NCBI GenBank assembly: GCA_024693365.1
Contig: JAILLF010000003.1
Location: forward strand, 1 to 45,179
DNA: 45,179 nt
Reading direction: 5' to 3'
Origin: Acetatifactor sp.
GTDB lineage: Bacteria; Bacillota; Clostridia; Lachnospirales; Lachnospiraceae
Made by a program: the position numbers and the translations under genes. Shown here piece after piece: positions 23,246-31,394 of the stretch (positions are counted from its first letter, which is position 1; every line of letters begins with the position of its first letter). The notes under the pieces were generated by a model. It saw only the letters and a list, made by a program, of their open reading frames with translations. It made no database searches and was not told the origin of the DNA.

Positions 23246-25381
23246 TTGAAAAAAAGAAAGAGATTATATCAACGGAAGAAGCTGCTTTTGCTCGCGACGT
23301 TGGCGATACTGCTGCCGGCGCGGATCGCGCATGGCGCAGGTAATCCGGAGACACTCATCAAGTTTTCTCCGGACGGCAAGGCGTGGACGATCCGGGAGGC
23401 ACTTCCCAGGCCCGAAGATGCGCGGAATGCCGTGAACCCTGTCTGTTGGTACCCCATGGGGGAGGAAGTGATCACGGGGGAAAAGCGGGAGCCAGGGAAG
23501 CCTGGGCGCGGCGAACATGCGTATTCCTATGAGAGGCATGGCATCGTGCCCATCAGTCATTGGAGGGTGCGGCACGCCCACGCACAGTGCATTCACGTGG
23601 AGGTGCCCGGATTTCACGGGGTACCCGGAGGCGGGAACAGATGTCATGCCAGTTATTATTCCGGTTGGAACCCTTACTGTGAGGATTGCGGTGAGATCGT
23701 GGGATCCGTATTGTTTTATCTTAGCCGCGACACGGTGGGGAAACTGACAACGCTCAACCTGGATTTGGATTATTATTACTTGTGTCCGACCTGCAATCAT
23801 ATGGAGCAAGGCGCGGAAGTGAGGCATGTTTGCAAAGGGATATCCGCAAACCGTTATCTGGTCACGTACCTGCCTAATGCGGACGACGCAGAAGGAGAGA
23901 TGCAGCCGAGTTTTCATTTATATCATAACGTAGAGCTATATGAAGGGGAAAGCATCGGAGCACAAAAAACGCTTTCACCAAATGCATATGAAAGAAAAGG
24001 ATGGCAATTTGTCGAATGGAATTTAGAGCCTGACGGAAGCGGGGAAGGCTTTGGGGACGGGCAGGAGATCTTGAATCTGTCGGAGGAAAATTATGATCCG
24101 GCGACTGGAGTGGGAATCGTCCGGCTGTATGCCATATGGGAACCGGATTCCGGAAAGCCGCTGACGGAACGGGAGATCCGTACCGTGCCCATTGAGATCA
24201 GATCTTTGGTTGACGGCACGGAGTACGGGAGCGTCGCTGGGGACGGCGGGGAGGGCTTTTTTGTCAAGGCCGATGGCGTGACGCCGTTTACGCTGGCTTT
24301 CATGGCGGAAGTTAAAAAAGGAAAAAAGCAGCAGATCGACGTGCTTCGATTCCTAACCAGGGATTTTGACATGGAAGAATTAGATATGGAAGAATCAGAG
24401 ATAGAAACTACGGGCGCTTGGAGTGAGTTTGCGATTCTCGTCCCGCGCGGTGAAGAACTGGCAGGCGAGCTGGCGATTCCCTCGGAGGCGCTCGCAAGGG
24501 AAAGAACGGGTAAGGGTGTTCTTCAGCCCGGTAATTACTCGCAGGTGCTTCGGACGGATGGCATGAAACGGGTGTTGATCACGCAAGGATTTACCATGGA
24601 TTTCGCGGGAAATGGAAAGCAAATCCGGGTGACTCCCGGTGCCGGCGTAAAGATGGAAGAAGAGGAAGTGCGTTCTGAGAAGGCGGCGGATGCAAGGAAT
24701 TCCATTCTTCTTACGGGGGACGGCGAGGGGCCCGTGATATTTGGAACGGAAAGCATTCCGGATCAGTTTGTCAGGGGAGAGGAAGGCGGAGACGTGGCGC
24801 TGATGGAGCTCTGGGCCGAGGATGCCCTGAGCGGAACGGCTTCCTTTCAAGTGGAAATTGTAAACGTGGATCATGGAAGGACGGAAACTTTTTACCCGGA
24901 GGCGGATGGTCACGTCAGGATCCAGCCTTCGTCAGGGGATGATCTGTATGGCGGCGACGTACGGATCCTGATAAAGGCGAAGGACCGCGTTGGAAATGAG
25001 ACTGTCTGGGAGAAGAACGTACGGGAGTTTGCACTGGAGGCAAAGATCGTCCGCATGCTTTCGCCGCACGAGCCCGTCTTTCAAAGGGGAGAGTCCGGAA
25101 TATTGATCGTCACCGTGAGGGGATATGCCAGGAAGTTGGAGATTGATTGGCCGGAAAGCTTTGCAGAAGACGATCCTGACCTGCCAAGGCTGTTTTCCTA
25201 TGAGATTCCCTCGGAACTTGTGCGGGAAGAAATGGAATTCATGGTTCCTTTGTATTTGGAAGGAGACGGGGAACGGCAGATCACGGTCCGGGCTTACAAA
25301 GGCGAAATGACGTTGGAATGCAGGCCGCACGTGTCCGTGGCAGGCAGCGTGTTGGAAGAACTCCGGACAAGATTGCGATGA
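23246..25381 (+). CDS. Large secreted Cys/His-rich protein of the Tad locus
   Basis: About 711 residues. A basic N-terminus plus hydrophobic core (KKLLLLATLAILLPARIAHGAG) is a Sec signal. The mature protein begins with a Cys/His-rich region: HWRVRHAHAQCIHVEV, CHASYY, CEDCGE, CPTCNHMEQG, HVCKG (about 120-220), which could bind metal or form disulphides. A repeat of the InlB/Listeria-Bacteroides type follows (AYERKGWQFVEWNLEPDGSG...VRLYAIWEPD). The last 400 residues look like beta-rich domains. No LPxTG or C-terminal anchor is seen. The start may be TTG 23246 (GGGAGG seven bases before) or ATG 23228 or 23240. I infer a pilus-associated or tip protein; no family is named. Confidence 0.65.
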   Translation: MKKRKRLYQRKKLLLLATLAILLPARIAHGAGNPETLIKFSPDGKAWTIREALPRPEDARNAVNPVCWYPMGEEVITGEKREPGKPGRGEHAYSYERHGIVPISHWRVRHAHAQCIHVEVPGFHGVPGGGNRCHASYYSGWNPYCEDCGEIVGSVLFYLSRDTVGKLTTLNLDLDYYYLCPTCNHMEQGAEVRHVCKGISANRYLVTYLPNADDAEGEMQPSFHLYHNVELYEGESIGAQKTLSPNAYERKGWQFVEWNLEPDGSGEGFGDGQEILNLSEENYDPATGVGIVRLYAIWEPDSGKPLTEREIRTVPIEIRSLVDGTEYGSVAGDGGEGFFVKADGVTPFTLAFMAEVKKGKKQQIDVLRFLTRDFDMEELDMEESEIETTGAWSEFAILVPRGEELAGELAIPSEALARERTGKGVLQPGNYSQVLRTDGMKRVLITQGFTMDFAGNGKQIRVTPGAGVKMEEEEVRSEKAADARNSILLTGDGEGPVIFGTESIPDQFVRGEEGGDVALMELWAEDALSGTASFQVEIVNVDHGRTETFYPEADGHVRIQPSSGDDLYGGDVRILIKAKDRVGNETVWEKNVREFALEAKIVRMLSPHEPVFQRGESGILIVTVRGYARKLEIDWPESFAEDDPDLPRLFSYEIPSELVREEMEFMVPLYLEGDGERQITVRAYKGEMTLECRPHVSVAGSVLEELRTRLR

Positions 25382-25400
25382 CGGGACGGAATGAAAAGAC

Positions 25401-25871
25401 ATGAGGGAAGCATTAGTTTGGATTTTTCTTGTAATACACGGAGCAGCCTTTTTGGGTGCAGCGGCGGAGGACCACAAATGGAAGCAGGTCCATCGGTTTT
25501 TCTGGTGGATTGCGCTGGGGGCGGGACTGGCTGCCTTGTGCCTTCGCCAAGACCGGCCTTGGGAGTATTTTGGGGGACTGTTCTTCTTTGGATTGCTCCA
25601 ATATGGCTTGTTTTCCAAAGCATACGGATTGGCGGATTGTCATGCGTTTTTTTGTGCCGTCATCCCGCTTGCTGCCTTTGGGGGGAAAATGGAGGAGTAT
25701 CTCATGCTTGCCCTGACGGCCTTTGGGGCTTTGGCGGCCGTGCAGGTAATCCGACGAAACGTAAACGAACGCGGAAACCTGCGCGAGCCCGTGGCTTTCG
25801 TGCCGTACGTCGCGTTTGCATACGGAATCACGTTGGCACTGCTGGTATTCCGCGAATGGGGAGTTCAATAA
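25401..25871 (+). CDS. Minimal prepilin peptidase (A24-like, TadV-type)
   Basis: A 156-residue polytopic membrane protein with about five hydrophobic spans. Two candidate catalytic aspartates fit the A24A pattern: D24 in AAAEDHKWKQVHRFF and D79 in YGLADCHAFF (canonical GxGD; here GLAD), and the late EPVAFVPYVAFAYGITL segment matches the family's PxxPxIALAY end. The first motif lacks the usual IPN, and there is no cysteine domain. At the end of the tad operon this would process the pilins (inference). ATG 25401 has a poor upstream site (AAAAGACATG), suggesting coupling to the preceding gene, which ends 20 bases before. Confidence 0.65.
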   Translation: MREALVWIFLVIHGAAFLGAAAEDHKWKQVHRFFWWIALGAGLAALCLRQDRPWEYFGGLFFFGLLQYGLFSKAYGLADCHAFFCAVIPLAAFGGKMEEYLMLALTAFGALAAVQVIRRNVNERGNLREPVAFVPYVAFAYGITLALLVFREWGVQ

Positions 25872-25968
25872 ACAGTATATTTTTTGATGAAATTTCGTAA
25901 AAAGGTTGTGGTGACGGCGGGAAACGTGGTATGCTATTCGCGTATTGTATTTTGAAGGCGGTGGTTAC

Positions 25969-26331
25969 GTGACAAAAGCAGAAATTTTAAGAAAAGAAAT
26001 CTTGCGGCAGCACAAGAGCGTCAGGTCGTTTGCCTTGGAACTTGGGATTCCCTACAGCACGGTCGTGACGGCGCTTGATCGCGGCGTGGAAGGCATGGCG
26101 TACGGCACGGTAATGAAAATGTGCGAAGAACTGAGCTTAAATCCCGTGGACTTTTCTTATTTGGAAAGGGATGCGTCCTTAAGCGCGCTGGTGCTGGAAA
26201 ACAGGGTGATGCAGAACTATATGAAGCTAAATGAGGAGGGGAAGGAAAAAATCCTGTCTCTCATGGATGACTTTGCGCAGATTGAAAAGTATAAGGCAGT
26301 AAAGAAAAAGCCAAAGACGACGGATAAGTGA
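25969..26331 (+). CDS. XRE-family DNA-binding protein
   Basis: A 120-residue protein with an HTH (residues about 13-60: SVRSFALELGIPYSTVVTALDRG...GTVMKMCEELSLNP) and a C-terminal helical tail rich in Lys and Glu. It is a single-domain phage-type regulator with no membrane span. GTG 25969 follows GAAGGCGGTGG; a weak promoter (TTGTGG, 18 bases, TATGCT) lies upstream. The stop overlaps the beginning of the glf region, so glf is probably co-expressed. Confidence 0.75.
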   Translation: MTKAEILRKEILRQHKSVRSFALELGIPYSTVVTALDRGVEGMAYGTVMKMCEELSLNPVDFSYLERDASLSALVLENRVMQNYMKLNEEGKEKILSLMDDFAQIEKYKAVKKKPKTTDK

Positions 26332-26339
26332 GGTGCAAC

Positions 26340-27503
26340 TTGAGATACGATTACTTGATTGTGGGAACGGGTCTGTTTGGGGCGGTATTTGCCCACGAGA
26401 TGAAAAAGGCGGGCAAGAAATGCCTTTGCATAGATAAAAGAAAGAATCTTGGCGGTAACGTTTATACGGAGGAGTGGCAGGGAATCCAGGTACATAAGTA
26501 CGGCGCCCACATATTTCACACTTCTAATAAGGAAATATGGGATTACGTGAATCAATTCGCCGAGTTTAACCATTACGTGAATTCTCCCATCGCCATATAC
26601 GGCGACGAGCTCTACAATCTTCCCTTTAACATGAATACCTTCAGTAAGATGTGGGGGATCCGCACGCCTGCGGAGGCGAAGGAGATCATTGAGAAACAGA
26701 AGGCGCAGTGCGGCATAACGGAGCCGCACAATCTCGAGGAACAGGCGCTGTCGCTGGTTGGGCGCGACGTCTATGAAAAGCTGGTAAAGGGCTACACGGA
26801 GAAACAGTGGGGCAGAGACTGCAAGGAGCTTCCGGCCTTTATTATTAGAAGGCTTCCCGTGCGCTTTACTTATGATAATAATTATTTTACGGACAGATGG
26901 CAGGGGATTCCCGTGGGCGGCTATACGGCAATCGTGGAGAAACTGCTTGAGGGAACGCCCGTGAAGCTGGGTGTAAGCTACAAGGAATTTGTAGCCTCGA
27001 CCGGAGCAAAGGTGCCCGGAAGGGGCGGCATGAACTGCAGCGGTGAGCTTCTGAGCACTGACCGCGGGGATACTTTTGACAACGTGTTGTACACGGGCAT
27101 GATCGATGAGTACTTTGGATATGAGCTTGGAGAGCTTCAGTATCGATCCTTACGTTTTGAGGAGGAGAAGCTTCCGGATTGTGACAACTTCCAGGGGAAC
27201 GCCGTGGTGAATTATACGGAGCGCAAGGTACCCTACACCAGGATCATTGAACACAAGCATTTTGAATTTGGCAAGGGGGAGGGCACCGTGATCACGAGGG
27301 AGTATCCCGCTGAGTGGAAGCGCGGCGACGAGCCCTATTATCCGATCAATGATGACAGAAACAATGAACTCTTTGCCGCATATCAGAAGCTGGCGGAGAA
27401 GGAAAAGGGCGTTCTGTTTGGTGGAAGACTTGGGCAGTATCGCTATTACGACATGGACAAAGTCATCGCCTCGGCCTTGGAACTTGTGGAAAAAATCAAG
27501 TAA
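26340..27503 (+). CDS. glf: UDP-galactopyranose mutase
   Basis: This FAD enzyme converts UDP-galactopyranose to UDP-galactofuranose for cell-surface glycans. The 387-residue protein has the FAD motif YLIVGTGLFGAVFAHE, then GGNVYTE and HKYGAHIFHT, KGYTEKQWGRD, and a C-terminal LFGGRLGQYRYYDMD, which match the Glf family over its full length. TTG 26340 gives MRYDYLIVG, aligning with known Glf N-termini, with AGGTG upstream; GTG 26328 is an alternative. The presence of galactofuranose and rhamnose (rfbD at 39968) genes around the ribosomal region suggests a glycan-rich surface. Confidence 0.95.
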   Translation: MRYDYLIVGTGLFGAVFAHEMKKAGKKCLCIDKRKNLGGNVYTEEWQGIQVHKYGAHIFHTSNKEIWDYVNQFAEFNHYVNSPIAIYGDELYNLPFNMNTFSKMWGIRTPAEAKEIIEKQKAQCGITEPHNLEEQALSLVGRDVYEKLVKGYTEKQWGRDCKELPAFIIRRLPVRFTYDNNYFTDRWQGIPVGGYTAIVEKLLEGTPVKLGVSYKEFVASTGAKVPGRGGMNCSGELLSTDRGDTFDNVLYTGMIDEYFGYELGELQYRSLRFEEEKLPDCDNFQGNAVVNYTERKVPYTRIIEHKHFEFGKGEGTVITREYPAEWKRGDEPYYPINDDRNNELFAAYQKLAEKEKGVLFGGRLGQYRYYDMDKVIASALELVEKIK

Positions 27504-27538
27504 AGCAAAAAAGATTTAGAAAAGGGCTAAAAAAATGA

Positions 27539-27568
27539 TTGACGAATTGTCACGGTACGTGATATAGT
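27539..27568 (+). promoter_or_regulatory. Promoter of the rpmG-secE-nusG unit
   Basis: TTGACG at 27539-27544, an 18-base spacer and TATAGT at 27563-27568, about 75 bases ahead of rpmG. Confidence 0.75.
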
Positions 27569-27644
27569 AGTCAAGCGAGAAGAATTTTAGCTCTTTTTTT
27601 TTGACTAAAAATGTGTATGATCAAAGATACGTGGAGGTAGAAAA

Positions 27645-27794
27645 ATGCGTACAAAAATCACTCTGGCATGTACCGAATGCAAACAGCGTAACTACAATAC
27701 TACCAAGGATAAGAAGACTCATCCTGACAGAATGGAGACCAAGAAGTACTGCAGATTCTGCAAGACTCACACTCTTCACAAGGAAACCAAATAA
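27645..27794 (+). CDS. rpmG: 50S ribosomal protein L33
   Basis: A 49-residue protein of the large ribosomal subunit. It has the zinc-binding type pattern of two Cys pairs: C9 and C12 in LACTECKQ, then CRFC before [13 protein letters not shown] 27645 has GTGGAGGTAG upstream. It is the first gene of the rpmG-secE-nusG cluster, which is typical of Firmicutes. It is a housekeeping gene with strong codon bias. Confidence 0.95.
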   Translation: MRTKITLACTECKQRNYNTTKDKKTHPDRMETKKYCRFCKTHTLHKETK

Positions 27795-27833
27795 TCATAG
27801 CACGGCGAAGAAGCACTTTGTTAGGAGGTTATT

Positions 27834-28040
27834 ATGGGAGATTCTTCAGAGAAGCAGGAAAAGCCCAGTTTTTGGAAGGGCTTGAAGTCTGAGTATAAGA
27901 AGATTACTTGGCCTGACAGAAAGTCCGCGATTAAGCAGTCGGTCGTAGTCACCGTCATCTCGATTGTTTTGGGAATCATTATTGCCATTCTTGATTATGG
28001 TTTCAAGTTTGGCGTTAATTTCCTGACGTCCATTTCCTGA
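27834..28040 (+). CDS. secE: Preprotein translocase subunit SecE
   Basis: A 68-residue single-span membrane protein of the SecYEG channel. The cytoplasmic amphipathic segment FWKGLKSEYKKITWPDRKS is the conserved SecE motif and is followed by one transmembrane helix (VVVTVISIVLGIIIAILDYGF). The short single-span form is typical of Firmicutes. ATG 27834 has AGGAGG; it is 35 bases before nusG. Confidence 0.95.
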   Translation: MGDSSEKQEKPSFWKGLKSEYKKITWPDRKSAIKQSVVVTVISIVLGIIIAILDYGFKFGVNFLTSIS

Positions 28041-28074
28041 CGTCGCAAAGATACGATAAGGAGAGGTTGATTAT

Positions 28075-28611
28075 ATGGCAGAGGCAAAGTGGTACGTGGT
28101 TCATACCTATTCCGGCTATGAGAATAAGGTCAAGGCCAATATAGAGAAAACGATCGAGAACAATCCTCATTTGGCTGAACAGATCCTTGAGGTTCGCGTT
28201 CCCCTTCAGGACGTTGTGGAGGTTAAGAACGGAAAGCAGAGCGTCGTTCAGAAGAAGATGTTTCCCGGTTACGTACTTCTCAACATGGACATGAATGACG
28301 ACACCTGGTACGTAGTCCGCAATACCCGCGGCGTGACCGGCTTTGTAGGACCGGGAAGCAAGCCCGTTCCCCTGACGGATTTGGAGATCCGTTCTCTTGG
28401 AATCCAGACCGAAGGCGGCAAGGCGGCAGGCATTTCCATCGATTTCGCAGAGGGCGACACCATCGCAATCATTGCGGGCGTTTGGAAGGATACGGTTGGC
28501 GTGGTGCAGAGGCTCGACATGGGCAAGCAGACCGCAACCATCAACGTGGAGCTCTTTGGAAGAGAGACTCCCGTAGAGATCAGCTTTGCGGAAGTAAAGA
28601 AGATCGATTAA
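28075..28611 (+). CDS. nusG: Transcription termination/antitermination factor NusG
   Basis: A 178-residue protein with an NGN domain (KWYVVHTYSGYENKVKANIEK...; MFPGYVLLNMD) and a C-terminal KOW motif (AEGDTIAIIAGVWKDTVGVVQRLD). It binds RNA polymerase and adjusts pausing and termination. ATG 28075 has GGAGAGG upstream. It closes the secE-nusG pair ahead of the rplK leader. Confidence 0.97.
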   Translation: MAEAKWYVVHTYSGYENKVKANIEKTIENNPHLAEQILEVRVPLQDVVEVKNGKQSVVQKKMFPGYVLLNMDMNDDTWYVVRNTRGVTGFVGPGSKPVPLTDLEIRSLGIQTEGGKAAGISIDFAEGDTIAIIAGVWKDTVGVVQRLDMGKQTATINVELFGRETPVEISFAEVKKID

Positions 28612-28658
28612 GTCACAAAACAATGATATTTTTCAGGGCATGCCCTGCGAAATATAGA

Positions 28659-28702
28659 GTGGGAGCAGGAGCGGATCCCCGCACACTGCGCCGAGTTACC
28701 AC
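28659..28702 (+). promoter_or_regulatory. Probable L1-binding leader of rplK-rplA
   Basis: GTGG (28659) pairs with CCAC (28699), and the enclosed GGGAGCAGGAGCGGATCCCC can fold. Firmicute rplK leaders have a GTGGGAG...CCAC structure that mimics the L1 site on rRNA and gives feedback control. The position 19 bases before the rplK start fits that. The fold was not computed. Confidence 0.45.
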
Positions 28703-28720
28703 ATTATAGGAGGTGCCAAC

Positions 28721-29146
28721 ATGGCAAAAAAAGTTACAGGATACATTAAGTTACAGATTCCTGCCGGCAAGGCAACGCCAGCTCCCCCGGTTGGTCCCGC
28801 ACTGGGTCAGCATGGTGTCAACATCGTTGAATTCACCAAGCAGTTCAACGCAAGAACAGCAGATAAGGGTGACGTGATCATCCCTGTTGTAATCACCGTT
28901 TACGCAGACAGAAGCTTCAGCTTTATTACGAAGACTCCCCCTGCAGCAGTTCTCCTGAAGAAGGCTTGCAACATTAAGTCCGGTTCAGGCGTTCCCAACA
29001 AGACCAAGGTCGCTACGATCTCCAAGGCAAAGGTTAGAGAGATCGCTGAGCTGAAGATGCCTGACCTGAACGCAGCAAGCATCGAGGCAGCAATGAGCAT
29101 GATCGCCGGTACTGCACGCAGCATGGGTATCGTTGTAGAAGAGTAA
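28721..29146 (+). CDS. rplK: 50S ribosomal protein L11
   Basis: A 141-residue protein of the GTPase-associated centre of the ribosome; it binds 23S rRNA and takes part in the stringent response. The N-terminal motif [21 protein letters not shown] is diagnostic. ATG 28721 has TAGGAGGTG. It forms an operon with rplA 57 bases on. Confidence 0.97.
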   Translation: MAKKVTGYIKLQIPAGKATPAPPVGPALGQHGVNIVEFTKQFNARTADKGDVIIPVVITVYADRSFSFITKTPPAAVLLKKACNIKSGSGVPNKTKVATISKAKVREIAELKMPDLNAASIEAAMSMIAGTARSMGIVVEE

Positions 29147-29203
29147 CTGATAATTTTGGGAGACAACGTACGTTGTCGTTAGAACCTATATGGAGGAAGA
29201 ATA

Positions 29204-29893
29204 ATGAAGCATGGTAAAAAATATGCAGAGGCTGCAAAGTTAGTTGACCGCGCAACCCTCTACGAGCCCAATGAAGCAATTGCACTGGTAAAGAAGACCG
29301 CAGTTGCAAAATTTGATGAGACGATCGAAGTACACATCAGAACCGGTTGTGACGGACGTCACGCTGAGCAGCAGATCCGTGGCGCTGTTGTACTTCCGAA
29401 CGGAACTGGTAAGACCGTTAAGGTGCTGGTTTTCGCGAAGGGAGACAAAGTGAACGAGGCAGAGGCTGCAGGTGCTGATTACGTGGGCGGCGATGAGCTG
29501 ATTCCCAAGATTCAGAACGATGGATGGCTTGACTTCGACGTTGTAGTTGCTACCCCTGACATGATGGGCGTGGTTGGTCGTCTTGGTAAGGTTCTGGGAC
29601 CTAAGGGTCTCATGCCCAACCCTAAGGCTGGTACCGTAACCATGGACGTAACTAAGGCAATCGCTGACATCAAGGCTGGTAAGATTGAGTACAGACTTGA
29701 CAAGACCAACATCGTGCACGTTCCCGTTGGTAAGGCATCCTTCACCGAGGAAGCACTTCAGGAGAACTTCAACGCACTGATGGATGCGATCGTAAAGGCT
29801 AAGCCCAGCGCACTGAAGGGTCAGTACTTAAGAAGCATCACCCTGACCAGCACCATGGGTCCTGGAGTAAAGGTGAGCGTAGCAAAGTTCTAA
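29204..29893 (+). CDS. rplA: 50S ribosomal protein L1
   Basis: A 229-residue L1-stalk protein and usual translational repressor of the L11 operon. It has the two-domain L1 pattern with [11 protein letters not shown] and [26 protein letters not shown] 29204 has ATGGAGGAAG upstream. A hairpin terminator follows. Confidence 0.97.
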   Translation: MKHGKKYAEAAKLVDRATLYEPNEAIALVKKTAVAKFDETIEVHIRTGCDGRHAEQQIRGAVVLPNGTGKTVKVLVFAKGDKVNEAEAAGADYVGGDELIPKIQNDGWLDFDVVVATPDMMGVVGRLGKVLGPKGLMPNPKAGTVTMDVTKAIADIKAGKIEYRLDKTNIVHVPVGKASFTEEALQENFNALMDAIVKAKPSALKGQYLRSITLTSTMGPGVKVSVAKF

Positions 29894-29912
29894 TGAATGA
29901 TTAGAAATCTTC

Positions 29913-29940
29913 AGAGCCTTCCGTTTCGGAGGGCTCTTGT
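29913..29940 (+). terminator. Terminator-like hairpin after rplA
   Basis: AGAGCCTTCCG pairs with CGGAGGGCTCT (one G-U), but the T tract is poor (TTGT), so it may be leaky. Confidence 0.6.
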
Positions 29941-29972
29941 AGCGAGGAAAGAGGAAACTTTTTATTTTCCAC

Positions 29973-30001
29973 TTGACGTTAATGACGTAACATGATATTC
30001 T
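29973..30001 (+). promoter_or_regulatory. Promoter of the rplJ-rplL operon
   Basis: TTGACG, a 17-base spacer and TATTCT, just ahead of the L10 leader. Confidence 0.75.
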
Positions 30002-30007
30002 ATTCAA

Positions 30008-30147
30008 GGTTCGAAGAACCATGCCGAAGACAGCAGGTGCCGAAATCGCGTAAGCGAAAGGAGGCATAAGCACAAAAACGCCTGCCGAGGAGAGTGAGTG
30101 ATCAGTATGATTTCATGCCTTCCTGTCTTTGCAGGGAGGTTTTTTTG
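30008..30147 (+). ncRNA. L10 leader (ribosomal protein autoregulatory RNA)
   Basis: The 5' leader carries the conserved blocks of the Firmicute L10 leader: AACCATGCCGAAGACAGCAG, then GGAGGCATAAGC, then CCTGCCGAGGAG, ending in a terminator hairpin. In the known family, L10 (with L7/L12) binds the leader and favours termination. The 3' end is the attenuator at 30118-30147; the 5' end is inferred from the promoter. Confidence 0.85.
30118..30147 (+). terminator. Attenuator terminator in the L10 leader
   Basis: CCTTCCTG pairs with CAGGGAGG (one G-U), followed by T residues, 40 bases before the rplJ start. Confidence 0.8.
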
Positions 30148-30187
30148 ATACTCCTTTCGGCAATAAAATCTAAAAGGAGGTAACAAA

Positions 30188-30694
30188 ATGGCAAAGATTG
30201 AGTTAAAGCAGCCCGTTGTGGAAGAGATTTCCGCAAACATCAAGGATGCCCAGTCTGTTGTTCTGGTAGACTACCGCGGACTTACCGTTGAGCAGGATAC
30301 CGAGCTTCGTAAGCAGCTGCGTGAAGCAGGAATTGTTTACAAGGTTTACAAGAACACCATGATGGTTCGTGCATTCAAGGGAACTGACTTCGAGTCCCTG
30401 ACTCCTTACCTGGAAGGCCCCAGCGCAGCAGCAATCTCCACGACCGACGCAACCGCGCCCGCGAGAGTACTTGCTGAGTTCGCTAAGAAGGCTGACAAGC
30501 TGGAGATCAAGGCTGGCGTAGTGGAAGGGAACTTCTACGATGCAAAGGGTATGCAGGCAATCGCAAGCATTCCTTCCAGGGAAGTGCTTATCTCCAAGTT
30601 GCTTGGCAGCTTGCAGAGCCCCATCACCAATTTTGCTCGCGTCTTGAATCAGATCGCCGAAAAAGGCGGCGCCGGCGCAGCTGCTGCAGAATAA
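30188..30694 (+). CDS. rplJ: 50S ribosomal protein L10
   Basis: A 168-residue stalk-base protein that carries the L7/L12 dimers. It has the motif [22 protein letters not shown] and a C-terminal helix for L7/L12. ATG 30188 has AAAAGGAGG. It is controlled by the leader RNA upstream and is followed after 88 bases by rplL. Confidence 0.96.
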   Translation: MAKIELKQPVVEEISANIKDAQSVVLVDYRGLTVEQDTELRKQLREAGIVYKVYKNTMMVRAFKGTDFESLTPYLEGPSAAAISTTDATAPARVLAEFAKKADKLEIKAGVVEGNFYDAKGMQAIASIPSREVLISKLLGSLQSPITNFARVLNQIAEKGGAGAAAAE

Positions 30695-30782
30695 TTCCGT
30701 TGGAATTGTCGCAGACAACCAAACAGCCGGACTGTCCGGCATAACACTGATGAATGATGAAAAGAAAATGGAGGAAATGAAA

Positions 30783-31154
30783 ATGGCTAAGTTAACAGCT
30801 CAGGAAATGATCGATGCGATCAAAGAGATGACCGTTCTGGAACTGAATGATCTTGTAAAGGCTTGCGAGGAGGAGTTTGGCGTATCCGCAGCAGCAGGCG
30901 TTGTAGTAGCAGCAGCTGGTCCTGCAGCAGAGGTTGAGGAGAAGACCGAGTTCGACGCAGAGCTGACCGAGGTTGGCGCTGAGAAGGTTAAGGTTATTAA
31001 GGTTGTTCGTGAGATCACCGGCCTTGGTCTGAAGGAAGCTAAGGATCTGGTTGACGGCGCTCCTAAGATGGTTAAGGAAGGCGCAACCAAGGAAGAGGCT
31101 GAAGAGATCAAGAAGAAGCTTGAGGAAGTTGGCGCTAAGGTTACCCTTAAGTAA
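30783..31154 (+). CDS. rplL: 50S ribosomal protein L7/L12
   Basis: A 123-residue factor-binding stalk protein. N-domain, Ala-rich hinge ([22 protein letters not shown]) and the C-domain [25 protein letters not shown] are all present. ATG 30783 is chosen over the upstream ATG codons at 30750-30777 because GGAGG ends eight bases before it and MAKLTAQEM matches the family N-terminus. Confidence 0.97.
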   Translation: MAKLTAQEMIDAIKEMTVLELNDLVKACEEEFGVSAAAGVVVAAAGPAAEVEEKTEFDAELTEVGAEKVKVIKVVREITGLGLKEAKDLVDGAPKMVKEGATKEEAEEIKKKLEEVGAKVTLK

Positions 31155-31175
31155 TTTCAAACTGAATTACAATCA

Positions 31176-31200
31176 GGCCCCGCTCTCGTGGCGGGGCCGT
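31176..31200 (+). terminator. Terminator-like hairpin after rplL
   Basis: GGCCCCGC pairs with GCGGGGCC around a seven-base loop; only a weak T tract (GTTATC) follows. Confidence 0.65.
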
Positions 31201-31271
31201 TATCATTTCATCTTCTGAATCTCTAAAACAAATAACAATTCAAAAAATTCCGCAAATTCTTAAAAAAGTTC

Positions 31272-31300
31272 TTGACTTAATTTTCCCCTTGTGATATTAT
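31272..31300 (+). promoter_or_regulatory. Promoter of rpoB-rpoC
   Basis: TTGACT, a 17-base spacer and TATTAT. The start of rpoB lies about 95 bases downstream, so a leader of roughly 85 bases is expected. Confidence 0.8.
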
Positions 31301-31394
31301 GATAAACGCACTATTGTCGTGTATTGGGCTTTTTGTGCGCAAAAATGCCCAAAATTAGAGACATGAAATCAGAAAGAACGGGGTGAAACGTCAA

